Source of the DNA: a virus
Direction: 5' to 3' (one strand)
DNA length: 30,221 bases
IMG/VR virus record: IMGVR_UViG_3300030099_003346
Span: 1 to 30,221 of that record
Within the stretch, counting starts at the first letter, position 1; each line of letters begins with the position of its first letter. The notes under the pieces are model-generated. The model had not been told where the DNA came from. It did no database searches and saw only the letters and a list, made by a program, of their open reading frames with translations. The translations under genes and the position numbers were made by a program. Shown piece by piece: positions 1-8,704 of this stretch.

Positions 1-81
1 AGTTATTGTACCTAATCTAAAGTTTAATTCGTATACTTCTTTTTTATTCTTGGAGTTCCAAGAGTTTATCCAATTAATCAT
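1..81 (-). CDS. 5' end of an unidentified gene, cut by the window edge
   Basis: An ATG at 81-79 opens a frame that stays open for 27 codons to the left edge (begins MINWINSWNSKNKKEV). It is too short to recognise. It is called as real for three reasons: it continues the single-strand gene series; it lies 29 bases beyond the stop of the giant gene; and the conserved 11-mer that precedes two other genes sits at 98-108, about 16 bases upstream of this ATG. The leader is A/T only, with no Shine-Dalgarno sequence and A at -3, like the other genes here. The function is unknown. Confidence 0.6.
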   Translation of the reverse strand, partial: MINWINSWNSKNKKEVYELNFRLGTIT

Positions 82-97
82 AATTTATTCTTTTATT

Positions 98-108
98 TAT
101 AGTTACAT
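98..108 (-). promoter_or_regulatory. Candidate phage promoter, copy 3 of a conserved 11-mer
   Basis: Read on the minus strand this is ATGTAACTATA, followed by AATAAAAG. The same 11 bases occur at 11483-11493 and 22863-22873, each time in the short gap upstream of a gene. This copy starts right after the stop codon of the giant gene and lies upstream of the partial gene at 81. The sequence is seen directly; the promoter role is inferred. No conserved element is obvious about 20 bases further upstream in the three copies, so it may be read by a phage-encoded polymerase or sigma factor rather than the host's main holoenzyme. Confidence 0.5.
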
Positions 109-110
109 GT

Positions 111-3100
111 TTACCTATGAGCATAACAGTATTGAGTAGGATGTGTAGTCATGTTTTTACATCTAGTGTAATCAGACTTTGTTTTCCTACATCTAAATTT
201 TTTAGGTTGTTTTCTTTTTTTATCTTGTTTCTTTTGCTCTCTTTTCCTTTTCTTTTCAGCCTCTTTCTTTTCTTTAACAGTATCTTTAGCTGCTTTAAGT
301 TCTTCATCTTCAACACCAACGTTCCATCTATTCCAACCAGAAGCTAAAGCTATACGCTGCCAAGTCTCGTGATTACCAGTTAAAGCTTCTTCTACGTTAT
401 TAGCTTTATTTAAAACTCTAGCAACTGGTATGTTTGTTAAAGCTTCTGTCCAATTAGCTGCTATAGATAAGTTAGGGTTTTCTATTCTAAAACCTATTTC
501 TTTACTAACACCTTTATTATATTCTTCTGTTCTAACAGCTTGCATTATTTTCCTCATCTTACTACCTATAGGTGGAGATAAGTCTACAGCTGCTTGAGCT
601 ATATTTAAATTTTCTCTTTTCCAAGCTGGAGCTTCACGCTCTTCTTTCCATTTTAATAAAACGTTTTTAAGTGTAGATATTGCAGCACCGTATATACCAG
701 TACCTCTAAGTATAGTATCTAATGCACCGTTAGCAACACGTAATTCCATTGTTCTTTTCTTTTCTTCTTCAGGATCCCAACCAAACAGTGTGAACATTAA
801 TCCAGTTTGAAGAGCGCCAAACAATAAGTTTTGCATTAAACCATAATACATTATAGATGATATATTACCTATATCGCTTTGAAGTTGGTTATAACCAGGT
901 GTTCTTCTTCTGTTAATTAAATCAGACAAAGCTTTTTTAGTTAACCTAGTCATCTGCATAGGTGTGTTTTGCCATGCTAATATTATTCTACCAAGAGGAC
1001 CAGCTTGTTGCATTGATATTAAATCTGGTCTAGAAGACTGCTGTGTTTCTTCAGCTATTTCTTGAAAGTCTAAAAACGCTTGCTCTCTAGCTTTAGGTTC
1101 AGACATACCTTTTTTTAAGTAAGTATTTAATCTGTTTCTATAAAACGTAGCGCCACCTGCAGATATAGCAAAGCTATCTGCTATTTGTGTTGGTGTAAAA
1201 CCTATCTCTAATAAATAAGCTAGTATAGCTTGTGGTTTACTTTTACCTTGATTAAAAGCTCTAGTTATTTCAGAAACACTAACATCTATCTGTAAACCAG
1301 CTCTTCTTTGTTTTAACATAGGTGAGTTAAATAAAAACACAAAGTCTTTTAAATACTGAGGCTGATTAGCAAAAGCAGCTGCAGCTTTAAATATGTTATT
1401 ATCAGACATGTTTATAAAGTTAACAGATGATATTGTTTGAAGTGTAGCTGATCTTATATTAAAAAACATTGTTGCAGCTACAGAACCGTTTATCCAGTCC
1501 ATTAACATATTAACTTGTTTATTACTACCAGTTTGTCTATTGTTACCAGTTTCCATCCTATAGAGCATATTTTCTAGTGCATCTCTAAAACCCTCGCCAT
1601 ATATAGCCTCTATTTTATTTAAATTTTCTTTTGAAAATATAATGTTTTTATTGTTTATCCACTCAGCTAAAAAATCTTTTCTACCAACTTTTAAAACTAT
1701 ATTTGATAAATCACTAGCAATACTTTGTGTAACCCAATAACCTTCTGGTTCTATGTACCCTTCTGGAACTCTAGATATAACACTTAATGAATCAGCAAAC
1801 TCTTTTAATTCTTTATTATTATTAACATGATTTACTAATTTATTTAGCTGTTGCTCAGATATTCCTGGAACATCAAAACCAGACTTGTTCCAAAGGTAAA
1901 CTCTAATAGCGTTATCATTTGTAAACACAGTGCCAGCAACTTTTTTATTAAGCATCTTACCAATGTTTTTATATTTCTTTTTAAGAACTTGATAATCGTC
2001 ACTTAAGCTTTGTTTGTACGTGTTATACTCTCTTATACCTTTAGCAAAAGGATCTAATAAATTTTCTTTAAACCAAGCAGCGTGAGCATCACCTTGTCTA
2101 CCTTTACCTAAAAAAGAATATAGTAATCCTTTAAAATCTTCAGCAGACGGTGGTACAAAAAATCTAAGCCTACCTTTTCTTAAACCTTCTGCTCTAGCTT
2201 CTTGCGCTGAATAAACTCTATCAGCAAAAACGTTTTTAGATTCTTCTAATATTTTATTAAAATCTACACTTATTTTTTCGCTATTTTTAATTTTAGCTTG
2301 AACAACTTTAGACTTAATATCTAGTTGATCTAAAACTTCTTTAACAGCTTTTACATTTGTTATAGCGTCATCAACAAAATACATATCGTTATAACCTTCT
2401 GCAAACTTTCCTAACATCCAGTCTGCTTTAGCTTCACCTGTACTATTACCTAAACCAGTTACGTTTTCTCTGGGTATATTTATACCATTACTAGCAAGCC
2501 AATCATGTATAGCTTGTTCGCTTTCAGGTGCTCTAGCTGTAAGTATAAATACATTATCAGCACCATATTTAGCTATTTGATTTTTCATTTTCTCAAACAA
2601 AGGACCAGGTCTACCTTTAGTAACTTTATTAAAGTCTGTAAAATCAAACTCATAACCATCTTCTGCTAGTTGCTCGCCAACAAAAGGCCACTCGTTAGAT
2701 GCTATACGTTGAACATCATTACCTTTTTTAGCTATAATAAAATTTTCACTAACACCTACTGTTTCATCAAAATCAAAAGTAGACATGCCTCTAGACTTAT
2801 TACTTTTACTAAATTTGTTTAAATTGTCTTGAGCTTTTTTAGTGTTATTTATTTTATTTATAGTTTTCCTAGAAGTTTTAATAACAGCTGGATCTCCGCT
2901 AGAGTTTATTCCAAAAGTTTCACTAAATGTTTTACCATCTAAACCTACTATAGAATTAGGGTCTATACCTATACCATCTACACCTACTACAAGTTTGTTA
3001 AAATATCTTTGCCACCAATTACCATCTACAGCACTCCAATTATCTGGCATACGATCTCTTAAGCTATAACCGCCTTCTGTTTTAGCAAATCTTAATTTAT

Positions 3101-6100
3101 CATCCATAGCTTTGTCTAAAACTATCAACTTATAGTTTTTTATTATAGAATTATAAGAGGCTTCAAAGTTTTTAGTTGGATCAATCGCTGCGTCTAACAA
3201 ATATAAATATGCTGCAGTAGCTGGCATAGCATGTTCAAACTCTATGTTAGGTTCACCTTTTTGTCTTTTTGTTAAACTCTTAGAGTACCCTGTCATTTGA
3301 GCTCCTAATCTGTGCCAAGATTGTTTATCATTAGCTGTTAATTTTAAGTATGTACCAATAACTCTAGTTACAACTTTATTATTAGTGTTATCGTTATTTA
3401 TAGCGTTATTAAATCTAGACCACATTTCTCTATGTATAGCACCAACACTTTTATTCCAATTATTTATAGCTTTCTTATTATTTTTTATCTTATCAATAAA
3501 ATTATCTTTATTTCCAAATATAGTGTTATAAGATTTAATTATATTAAGATTTATTTTTTTACCTTTAGAGTCTACAATATCTTTACCAAACTTTACGCTT
3601 GTATCATTAGCCAAAGCCCTTATTTCATTTTTAAAATCTTCATACATTTTAGCTTCTTCAGGTTTTTTAAAGTCACCTACTTTTTTACCTTTAGGTATAA
3701 GTTTATTTTTTTTGTCTTTGTCTTTATAAACAGATCTTTTTAAATTATAGTTTGCGTTACTATACGTAAAAACATCCGCTGTTACTTCACCTCTCTCGTT
3801 TATTGTAAAGAAAAAATCTTTTGGAAACATTGGAAGTAAACTTGCCTTTATATGCTTAATAAATTGTTTTCTTCCTTCTTTTGTTTTTATATTAAAAGTG
3901 TTTTGTAAATCATTAAGATTTATAAAATCTTCATCAGCTCTAAATGAAGAAAACAACTTATCAATACCTTTTACTTCAAGATCAAAAGGATCTCTTACAT
4001 TAATTATAGCATCAACTTTCTCGCTAAACATTATCTCAGGCTTAGGATCACCTATTGCTTGCAAACCAGGGTTGTCAACTCTTATTTGTTGATTGTTTGC
4101 TAACGATGCTAAGTTAATAATAAACTCTCTTATAGCTCCATCAAACTGAGTTTTTTTACCATCACCAACTTCAGAAACGTTTTTAATTTCATTACCATTA
4201 GAGTCCATTCCAAATAAATCAAACACTTCTTGATTTGGCACATTGCTACGTTTTATTTGTTCTGGTAAACCTTGAGTACTACCAGTCTTAGCTGCTTTTA
4301 CACGAGTGCCCTTTCTATATAAACTACCAAGACTAGTGTTGGCAATACCAGTTGATTTACCAGAAGCATCTGTACCTTCAGGCATAAAGGTTTTCATTAT
4401 ATTATTGTTTTGACCCAAGTCAAAAATAAACTTTCTAGCTTTTGCTCTTTCTGTATTAGTTAAGTTAGAAGCACCTGAAAGTTTATTAGCACTAACTCCA
4501 GCTTTGTCACCAACAAGTTTTAATGTTGGCTTAAGTGAACCTGTTTTAGTTTCATTTTTAACTCTTTTATAACTAGGATCTTTTTGTATTTTAGACAAGT
4601 CAGCTTTGTCAGTCACATCTTGTATGTCAGATCTTTTTATATCAAGAAAATCTGCTACAAATTTACCAGCTTCTACAGGACCAACACCTCCTCCGCCAAC
4701 CGTTGTTCCAGTGTCAGCAATATCCATGTCGCCTTCTGCTGTAGACATAGATCTAGTTTCAGGACCTTGACCTTTTATTTCGTTTAGTATTTGATTATAT
4801 CTTGCAGGCAGTAAGCTATTAACATAAGCACCAAATGGAACACCCTCTGCTGGATTCCATGTTCTACCTAAATCAGATAGCTCCGCAAGATAACCTAATT
4901 GAAAATCTTCAAGACTAACTCTTTTTGTACCTGACGCAACACCTCCTTCATAAGCTTGTTTGGCCAACAAATAAGCCTTTTTCATATTGTTTTCAATAAG
5001 TTGATCTCTAACTCTGTCTGATACAGCTTTGTAAAACTTTTTATCGTTTTCATAATAAACTTCATCAAGTTCTATTCCATTAACTTTAGCGTCTCTTTTA
5101 ATCTTATTAAATAACTCTTCATTTCTAGCAGCTATTTGTTGATTACTTTTAGAAATAGCTTGTGAAAACTTTGTTTCACTACCATTAAAATATTTATCTA
5201 TAATATATTTTTTCTTTCTAACAGGACTACGTTTTATTGCCGCTATGTCTTGTAAAGTAACAGTACCTGCTTTTATTTTTTTAGCTAAGTTAGTTATAAA
5301 TGCAACAGCATCTGTTTCACCTTCAAAGTTAAAAGCAAAATCTGATTTAGTAGCTCTTGCAACGCCACCACTGAATAAGTAACCCATTAAACCACCTAAA
5401 CCTTTGTTTTTATTAAAATCTATTTTACCTTCTACAACCATCTCCATGTATCTAGTTATAATCTCATCAGATGTCATACCTCTAGTTTCTGCTAGTAATA
5501 AAGTATGCAAGTTAGGATTTTTATTTTTAACGTGCTGTAGTATTTGACCTGCTATTGCTGAGAAAGCTCCTGGATTTTTTTTGAAGGCGTCTTCAAGTAT
5601 AGTGTGACCAAGCTCGTGGGTTCTAGTTTCAAGCCTATCATCTTTAGCCATATTTTCTACAACTTGAAAAGGTAATCTTTCGCCATTATTTAAAAGAACA
5701 TTTGCACCGTGATTACCATTATTAACGCCGTCAATAAGTTTTTGTTTATCTGAATCACTAATATCCATTTTATTAATAGCATTAACAGCGTCTTCAACTG
5801 TTTGATATTGTTTTAGTGACTTACCTAGTTTTGTTTTACCTCTTTTTTCTTTATAATCTTTTCTTATTTCTTGAGTATTATATATTATTCTAGCTGCATC
5901 ATTTATTTGCTTATCGTTAGGTGTTTTACCTTCTAACGTAAGTTGATTATAAGCTTTTTGAAATATATCTTCTCTTCTTTGTATGTCAGCTTGGTCTTTA
6001 CTATTTATAAAACCATTAAATTTATTACCAAATGCTTTGGGATCTTTTAAAGCGTTTATTATAGCTTGATTGTTATTAAATTGTTCTTGAAGATTTGCTA

Positions 6101-8681
6101 ACGCTTGTTGCTTTGTTTTATTATCTAATGTATTATCATTAGTTATTTTTTTAGCTTGATTACTTATACTAGCGTTTTTAGATACTGCACCTAAAAATTG
6201 TTCAACAAACTTAGGAGACATGTTCTCCATTTGCTTTTCAACATCTTCTAATATTTTATTATTTTTTGTTTCTAAGTCTTGTATTTGTTCGTTTAATATT
6301 TTAGCTGTAGATGGTTTTATATATTTATTAGTACCATCTAATTGCTTTTTAAGTTCAGTTATTTTATCTAAGTTTTGATTATACTCTTTTTTAATTTCAG
6401 GCCTAGAAAAATAATTCATCATAGCGCCTTTATAAAAAGGTACATGACCAAACATAGTACCAAACATACCACCGCTAAATAAAGCATGGCCTAGGTTTTC
6501 TGTTATAGGTGCGCCTGTTAAAATGTTTTGAGATATAGTTGTTAGTCCTTCTGAAGATGTTTCTAATATAGGATCTATTAATAACTGTCTTCTACCTGTT
6601 TTAACAAACTGTTCTTTAAGTCCTGCAATACCGGTTTGCATAGCTCTAGAGCTACCACCATACATACTTTTAAAAGATCTTTTCATAACAGGTAGAGTTA
6701 AGTATCTATCAAAAATAACTTCAGCTGTACCATATCCAGCACTTGTTAAAACTTTTTTAAACAATGATGAAGGATCACCTGGGTTTTCTGCATCTTTTTT
6801 AACCATTTCTAACCAATTATCTCCTGCGCTAGAAAAACCTAAAGATGGTATACCAATACCAGGTATAGCTATTGTAGCAAATATAGGTATTTGATTACCT
6901 ATTTCTTGAGCAAGAAACTTACCAAAGTTTCCTTCTGTAAAAGCGTCTTCGAATTTTATATCCTCTTGAAAATTGTTTCTATATATAGAGTTAGCTCTTT
7001 CTATATCTAACATAGTTTTATCAAGCGTTTTATTATCAACACCTGCTAAAGCATAGCCAAGTTTATTAGCACCATAACCAGCTTTAGTAATTATTCTAGC
7101 AGCACCACTACTTATATTAAAAACAAACTTATCAAAGTCATTATAGTTTCTTTGTATTAAATTATTTTTATATCCACTGCTTTGTAAGTTATCTATTTTA
7201 TATTGATTATCATCTGACCACTCTTCAAAGTTTTGAATTTTTTTATCTAATATACCATGAGCTAATTTATAATTTCTAAAATAATCTACAGGCACTAATC
7301 TACCATCATCAAGTTCTATTGTTTCAGTGCCAGCAGGTATTTCAAACTTAACAGAAGGGTCATTAAAAAATCTACCCATCTCATTAACTATTTTAGCTTC
7401 ATCGCTATCAGATATATCATTCATTTTAGATTTATACTGCAATTCATATGCAGCAAGCTCTTTTATATCTTTTTCTTGTTTAAGTAAAGAACCTATTTTA
7501 ACCTCATTATATAAAGGTGTTTCTTCAATAGTGTTCATAAACTTGCTAAGCTTTTTAGACTGCTCAGCTTCTATATCGTTTTGAATAATTAAAAGCCTAG
7601 CTTCATCTTCTATTTCTTGTTTTGTTGGATTTTCAAAACCTTGGTTTTTTAACAATTGCTCAGCTTCTTTTAATTCTTCTTCGTATGGTTGAGTTACTCT
7701 TCTTATTATTTCTGTTTCATCTTTACCTCTAGTTGTAGTTGTAACTACAGGCTCAAAAATATTTTCATTATCATTAATGTTATTTTTTATTTTATCTATT
7801 TCAAATTTACTTAAATCAATTGGTAGTTTTTCTCTATTATTAATTAAAGTGCCTTGTCTTTCTTTAACTTTAACTTTGTCTTCGCTAGTTAAGTTTTTAT
7901 TTAAAAAATTAAACAAGTTAGTAAAAGAATTATCACGCATAGAAGATAACATATCTTCTTTTATAATACCAGACTTTGATGCTAAATTAAAATCTAACTC
8001 TATGTTATCACCAGTTTTTTTATCTGTTATTAAAACTTTATCAAGATTTCTTTTGTCTGCAACTCTTTCGTATATAAACGGAGACTCTTCATCAGAGCCG
8101 TACACACTTTCTAGTTGAGCTATAGCTTCATTAGCTTTATTATTAAAAAAGTCTGCTTGTCTACTTTTACTTTTTTTAATATCTTTACTTACTAAAAAAT
8201 CAAATATACCATCGCTCTTACTATTAATGTTATTTGCTAATTCGTTTTGTTCTATTTGTTTTAAACGCTTTCGCTCCAACTCTTGATTTCTTTTTATTTC
8301 ATCAGAAGTTAAAACATCGTAATCACCAAATACATTTTTTTGACTCTCAACAATATTGCCTTGAGTATCGTATCTTTTTTTATTTACTTGTGAAACTAAA
8401 TCAGGATTATACCAAGAAGGTATTTCAGTCAACTGTGAATCCGAAGAAGTATCTTCCGATTCTGAGTCCGTACCTTCTTGATTTATTTGAGACTGAGTTG
8501 TCTCGTCTGTGTTTGGGGGCGGAGGAAATGCCCCTAGGAACTTTCCCGGCTGATAATCTATTTCTTCAGCCGTTAAATTTAATTCTTTAATTTTAGCTTG
8601 AAACAAACCTATTGCTTCAGGCGTATCATCTGATTCAAATATCTTACCGTTAGATATTTGAAAATATCTTTTATCTGCCAT
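111..8681 (-). CDS. Giant multidomain virion protein (2856 aa): peptidase motif, sigma-like segment, HAD domain, zinc motif
   Basis: Probably an internal, ejected virion protein, judged by size, position after the tail genes and composition. Visible layout: an acidic, Ser-rich N-terminus (about 55-90); charged helical sequence to about 500; hydrophobic, Gly-rich stretches near 590-620 and 725-755 that could be membrane-active; coiled-coil-like sequence to about 930; a zinc metallopeptidase motif HELGH at 1022-1026, with E1073 a possible third ligand; a segment like sigma-70 region 2 at about 1231-1300; an EFEHAMP motif around H1817; a HAD phosphatase domain with FDFDET (1969-1974), T2048, K2085 and D2104-D2105; a C-terminal helical region with hydrophobic stretches near 2395-2420 and 2610-2638; and a C-C-C-H zinc motif at 2831-2855. 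Very large marine phage proteins with similar HAD and C-terminal regions are familiar from memory. No lysozyme or polymerase motif is seen. The start ATG has A at -3 and no Shine-Dalgarno sequence. Confidence 0.75.
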   Translation of the reverse strand: MADKRYFQISNGKIFESDDTPEAIGLFQAKIKELNLTAEEIDYQPGKFLGAFPPPPNTDETTQSQINQEGTDSESEDTSSDSQLTEIPSWYNPDLVSQVNKKRYDTQGNIVESQKNVFGDYDVLTSDEIKRNQELERKRLKQIEQNELANNINSKSDGIFDFLVSKDIKKSKSRQADFFNNKANEAIAQLESVYGSDEESPFIYERVADKRNLDKVLITDKKTGDNIELDFNLASKSGIIKEDMLSSMRDNSFTNLFNFLNKNLTSEDKVKVKERQGTLINNREKLPIDLSKFEIDKIKNNINDNENIFEPVVTTTTRGKDETEIIRRVTQPYEEELKEAEQLLKNQGFENPTKQEIEDEARLLIIQNDIEAEQSKKLSKFMNTIEETPLYNEVKIGSLLKQEKDIKELAAYELQYKSKMNDISDSDEAKIVNEMGRFFNDPSVKFEIPAGTETIELDDGRLVPVDYFRNYKLAHGILDKKIQNFEEWSDDNQYKIDNLQSSGYKNNLIQRNYNDFDKFVFNISSGAARIITKAGYGANKLGYALAGVDNKTLDKTMLDIERANSIYRNNFQEDIKFEDAFTEGNFGKFLAQEIGNQIPIFATIAIPGIGIPSLGFSSAGDNWLEMVKKDAENPGDPSSLFKKVLTSAGYGTAEVIFDRYLTLPVMKRSFKSMYGGSSRAMQTGIAGLKEQFVKTGRRQLLIDPILETSSEGLTTISQNILTGAPITENLGHALFSGGMFGTMFGHVPFYKGAMMNYFSRPEIKKEYNQNLDKITELKKQLDGTNKYIKPSTAKILNEQIQDLETKNNKILEDVEKQMENMSPKFVEQFLGAVSKNASISNQAKKITNDNTLDNKTKQQALANLQEQFNNNQAIINALKDPKAFGNKFNGFINSKDQADIQRREDIFQKAYNQLTLEGKTPNDKQINDAARIIYNTQEIRKDYKEKRGKTKLGKSLKQYQTVEDAVNAINKMDISDSDKQKLIDGVNNGNHGANVLLNNGERLPFQVVENMAKDDRLETRTHELGHTILEDAFKKNPGAFSAIAGQILQHVKNKNPNLHTLLLAETRGMTSDEIITRYMEMVVEGKIDFNKNKGLGGLMGYLFSGGVARATKSDFAFNFEGETDAVAFITNLAKKIKAGTVTLQDIAAIKRSPVRKKKYIIDKYFNGSETKFSQAISKSNQQIAARNEELFNKIKRDAKVNGIELDEVYYENDKKFYKAVSDRVRDQLIENNMKKAYLLAKQAYEGGVASGTKRVSLEDFQLGYLAELSDLGRTWNPAEGVPFGAYVNSLLPARYNQILNEIKGQGPETRSMSTAEGDMDIADTGTTVGGGGVGPVEAGKFVADFLDIKRSDIQDVTDKADLSKIQKDPSYKRVKNETKTGSLKPTLKLVGDKAGVSANKLSGASNLTNTERAKARKFIFDLGQNNNIMKTFMPEGTDASGKSTGIANTSLGSLYRKGTRVKAAKTGSTQGLPEQIKRSNVPNQEVFDLFGMDSNGNEIKNVSEVGDGKKTQFDGAIREFIINLASLANNQQIRVDNPGLQAIGDPKPEIMFSEKVDAIINVRDPFDLEVKGIDKLFSSFRADEDFINLNDLQNTFNIKTKEGRKQFIKHIKASLLPMFPKDFFFTINERGEVTADVFTYSNANYNLKRSVYKDKDKKNKLIPKGKKVGDFKKPEEAKMYEDFKNEIRALANDTSVKFGKDIVDSKGKKINLNIIKSYNTIFGNKDNFIDKIKNNKKAINNWNKSVGAIHREMWSRFNNAINNDNTNNKVVTRVIGTYLKLTANDKQSWHRLGAQMTGYSKSLTKRQKGEPNIEFEHAMPATAAYLYLLDAAIDPTKNFEASYNSIIKNYKLIVLDKAMDDKLRFAKTEGGYSLRDRMPDNWSAVDGNWWQRYFNKLVVGVDGIGIDPNSIVGLDGKTFSETFGINSSGDPAVIKTSRKTINKINNTKKAQDNLNKFSKSNKSRGMSTFDFDETVGVSENFIIAKKGNDVQRIASNEWPFVGEQLAEDGYEFDFTDFNKVTKGRPGPLFEKMKNQIAKYGADNVFILTARAPESEQAIHDWLASNGINIPRENVTGLGNSTGEAKADWMLGKFAEGYNDMYFVDDAITNVKAVKEVLDQLDIKSKVVQAKIKNSEKISVDFNKILEESKNVFADRVYSAQEARAEGLRKGRLRFFVPPSAEDFKGLLYSFLGKGRQGDAHAAWFKENLLDPFAKGIREYNTYKQSLSDDYQVLKKKYKNIGKMLNKKVAGTVFTNDNAIRVYLWNKSGFDVPGISEQQLNKLVNHVNNNKELKEFADSLSVISRVPEGYIEPEGYWVTQSIASDLSNIVLKVGRKDFLAEWINNKNIIFSKENLNKIEAIYGEGFRDALENMLYRMETGNNRQTGSNKQVNMLMDWINGSVAATMFFNIRSATLQTISSVNFINMSDNNIFKAAAAFANQPQYLKDFVFLFNSPMLKQRRAGLQIDVSVSEITRAFNQGKSKPQAILAYLLEIGFTPTQIADSFAISAGGATFYRNRLNTYLKKGMSEPKAREQAFLDFQEIAEETQQSSRPDLISMQQAGPLGRIILAWQNTPMQMTRLTKKALSDLINRRRTPGYNQLQSDIGNISSIMYYGLMQNLLFGALQTGLMFTLFGWDPEEEKKRTMELRVANGALDTILRGTGIYGAAISTLKNVLLKWKEEREAPAWKRENLNIAQAAVDLSPPIGSKMRKIMQAVRTEEYNKGVSKEIGFRIENPNLSIAANWTEALTNIPVARVLNKANNVEEALTGNHETWQRIALASGWNRWNVGVEDEELKAAKDTVKEKKEAEKKRKREQKKQDKKRKQPKKFRCRKTKSDYTRCKNMTTHPTQYCYAHR

Positions 8682-8704
8682 ACTGTTTCGTTAGTTACCC
8701 GTTA

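Noticed and set aside
48-63. Palindrome TCTTGGA-GT-TCCAAGA near the left edge
   Set aside because: The loop is only 2 bases, no T tract follows in the direction of transcription, and it lies within the coding start of the partial gene.
2772-2777. FDFDET in the giant protein read as the DxDxD catalytic motif of a crAss-like virion RNA polymerase
   Set aside because: The third acidic position is not as expected and the remaining HAD motifs (TAR with T2048, K2085, DD at 2104-2105) follow in order, so a HAD phosphatase explains it better.
3432-3743. Plus-strand open frames such as 3432-3743, 7777-8118, 8234-8590 and 11622-11918
   Set aside because: All are antisense to long genes, have Phe/Ile/Ser-rich or low-complexity translations typical of reverse-complemented A/T-rich coding DNA, and lack their own leaders.
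8521-8590. Plus-strand GGAGG followed by ATG at 8528, a seemingly good ribosome binding site
   Set aside because: It encodes only 20 codons antisense to a Pro-rich stretch of the giant protein; the G run is the complement of the CCN proline codons. No accepted gene here uses Shine-Dalgarno sequences.
8688-8694. GTAACTA upstream of the giant gene as a fourth copy of the promoter 11-mer
   Set aside because: Only 7 bases match, the spacing to the start differs, and the flanks (GGGTAACTAACG) do not match the other three copies.
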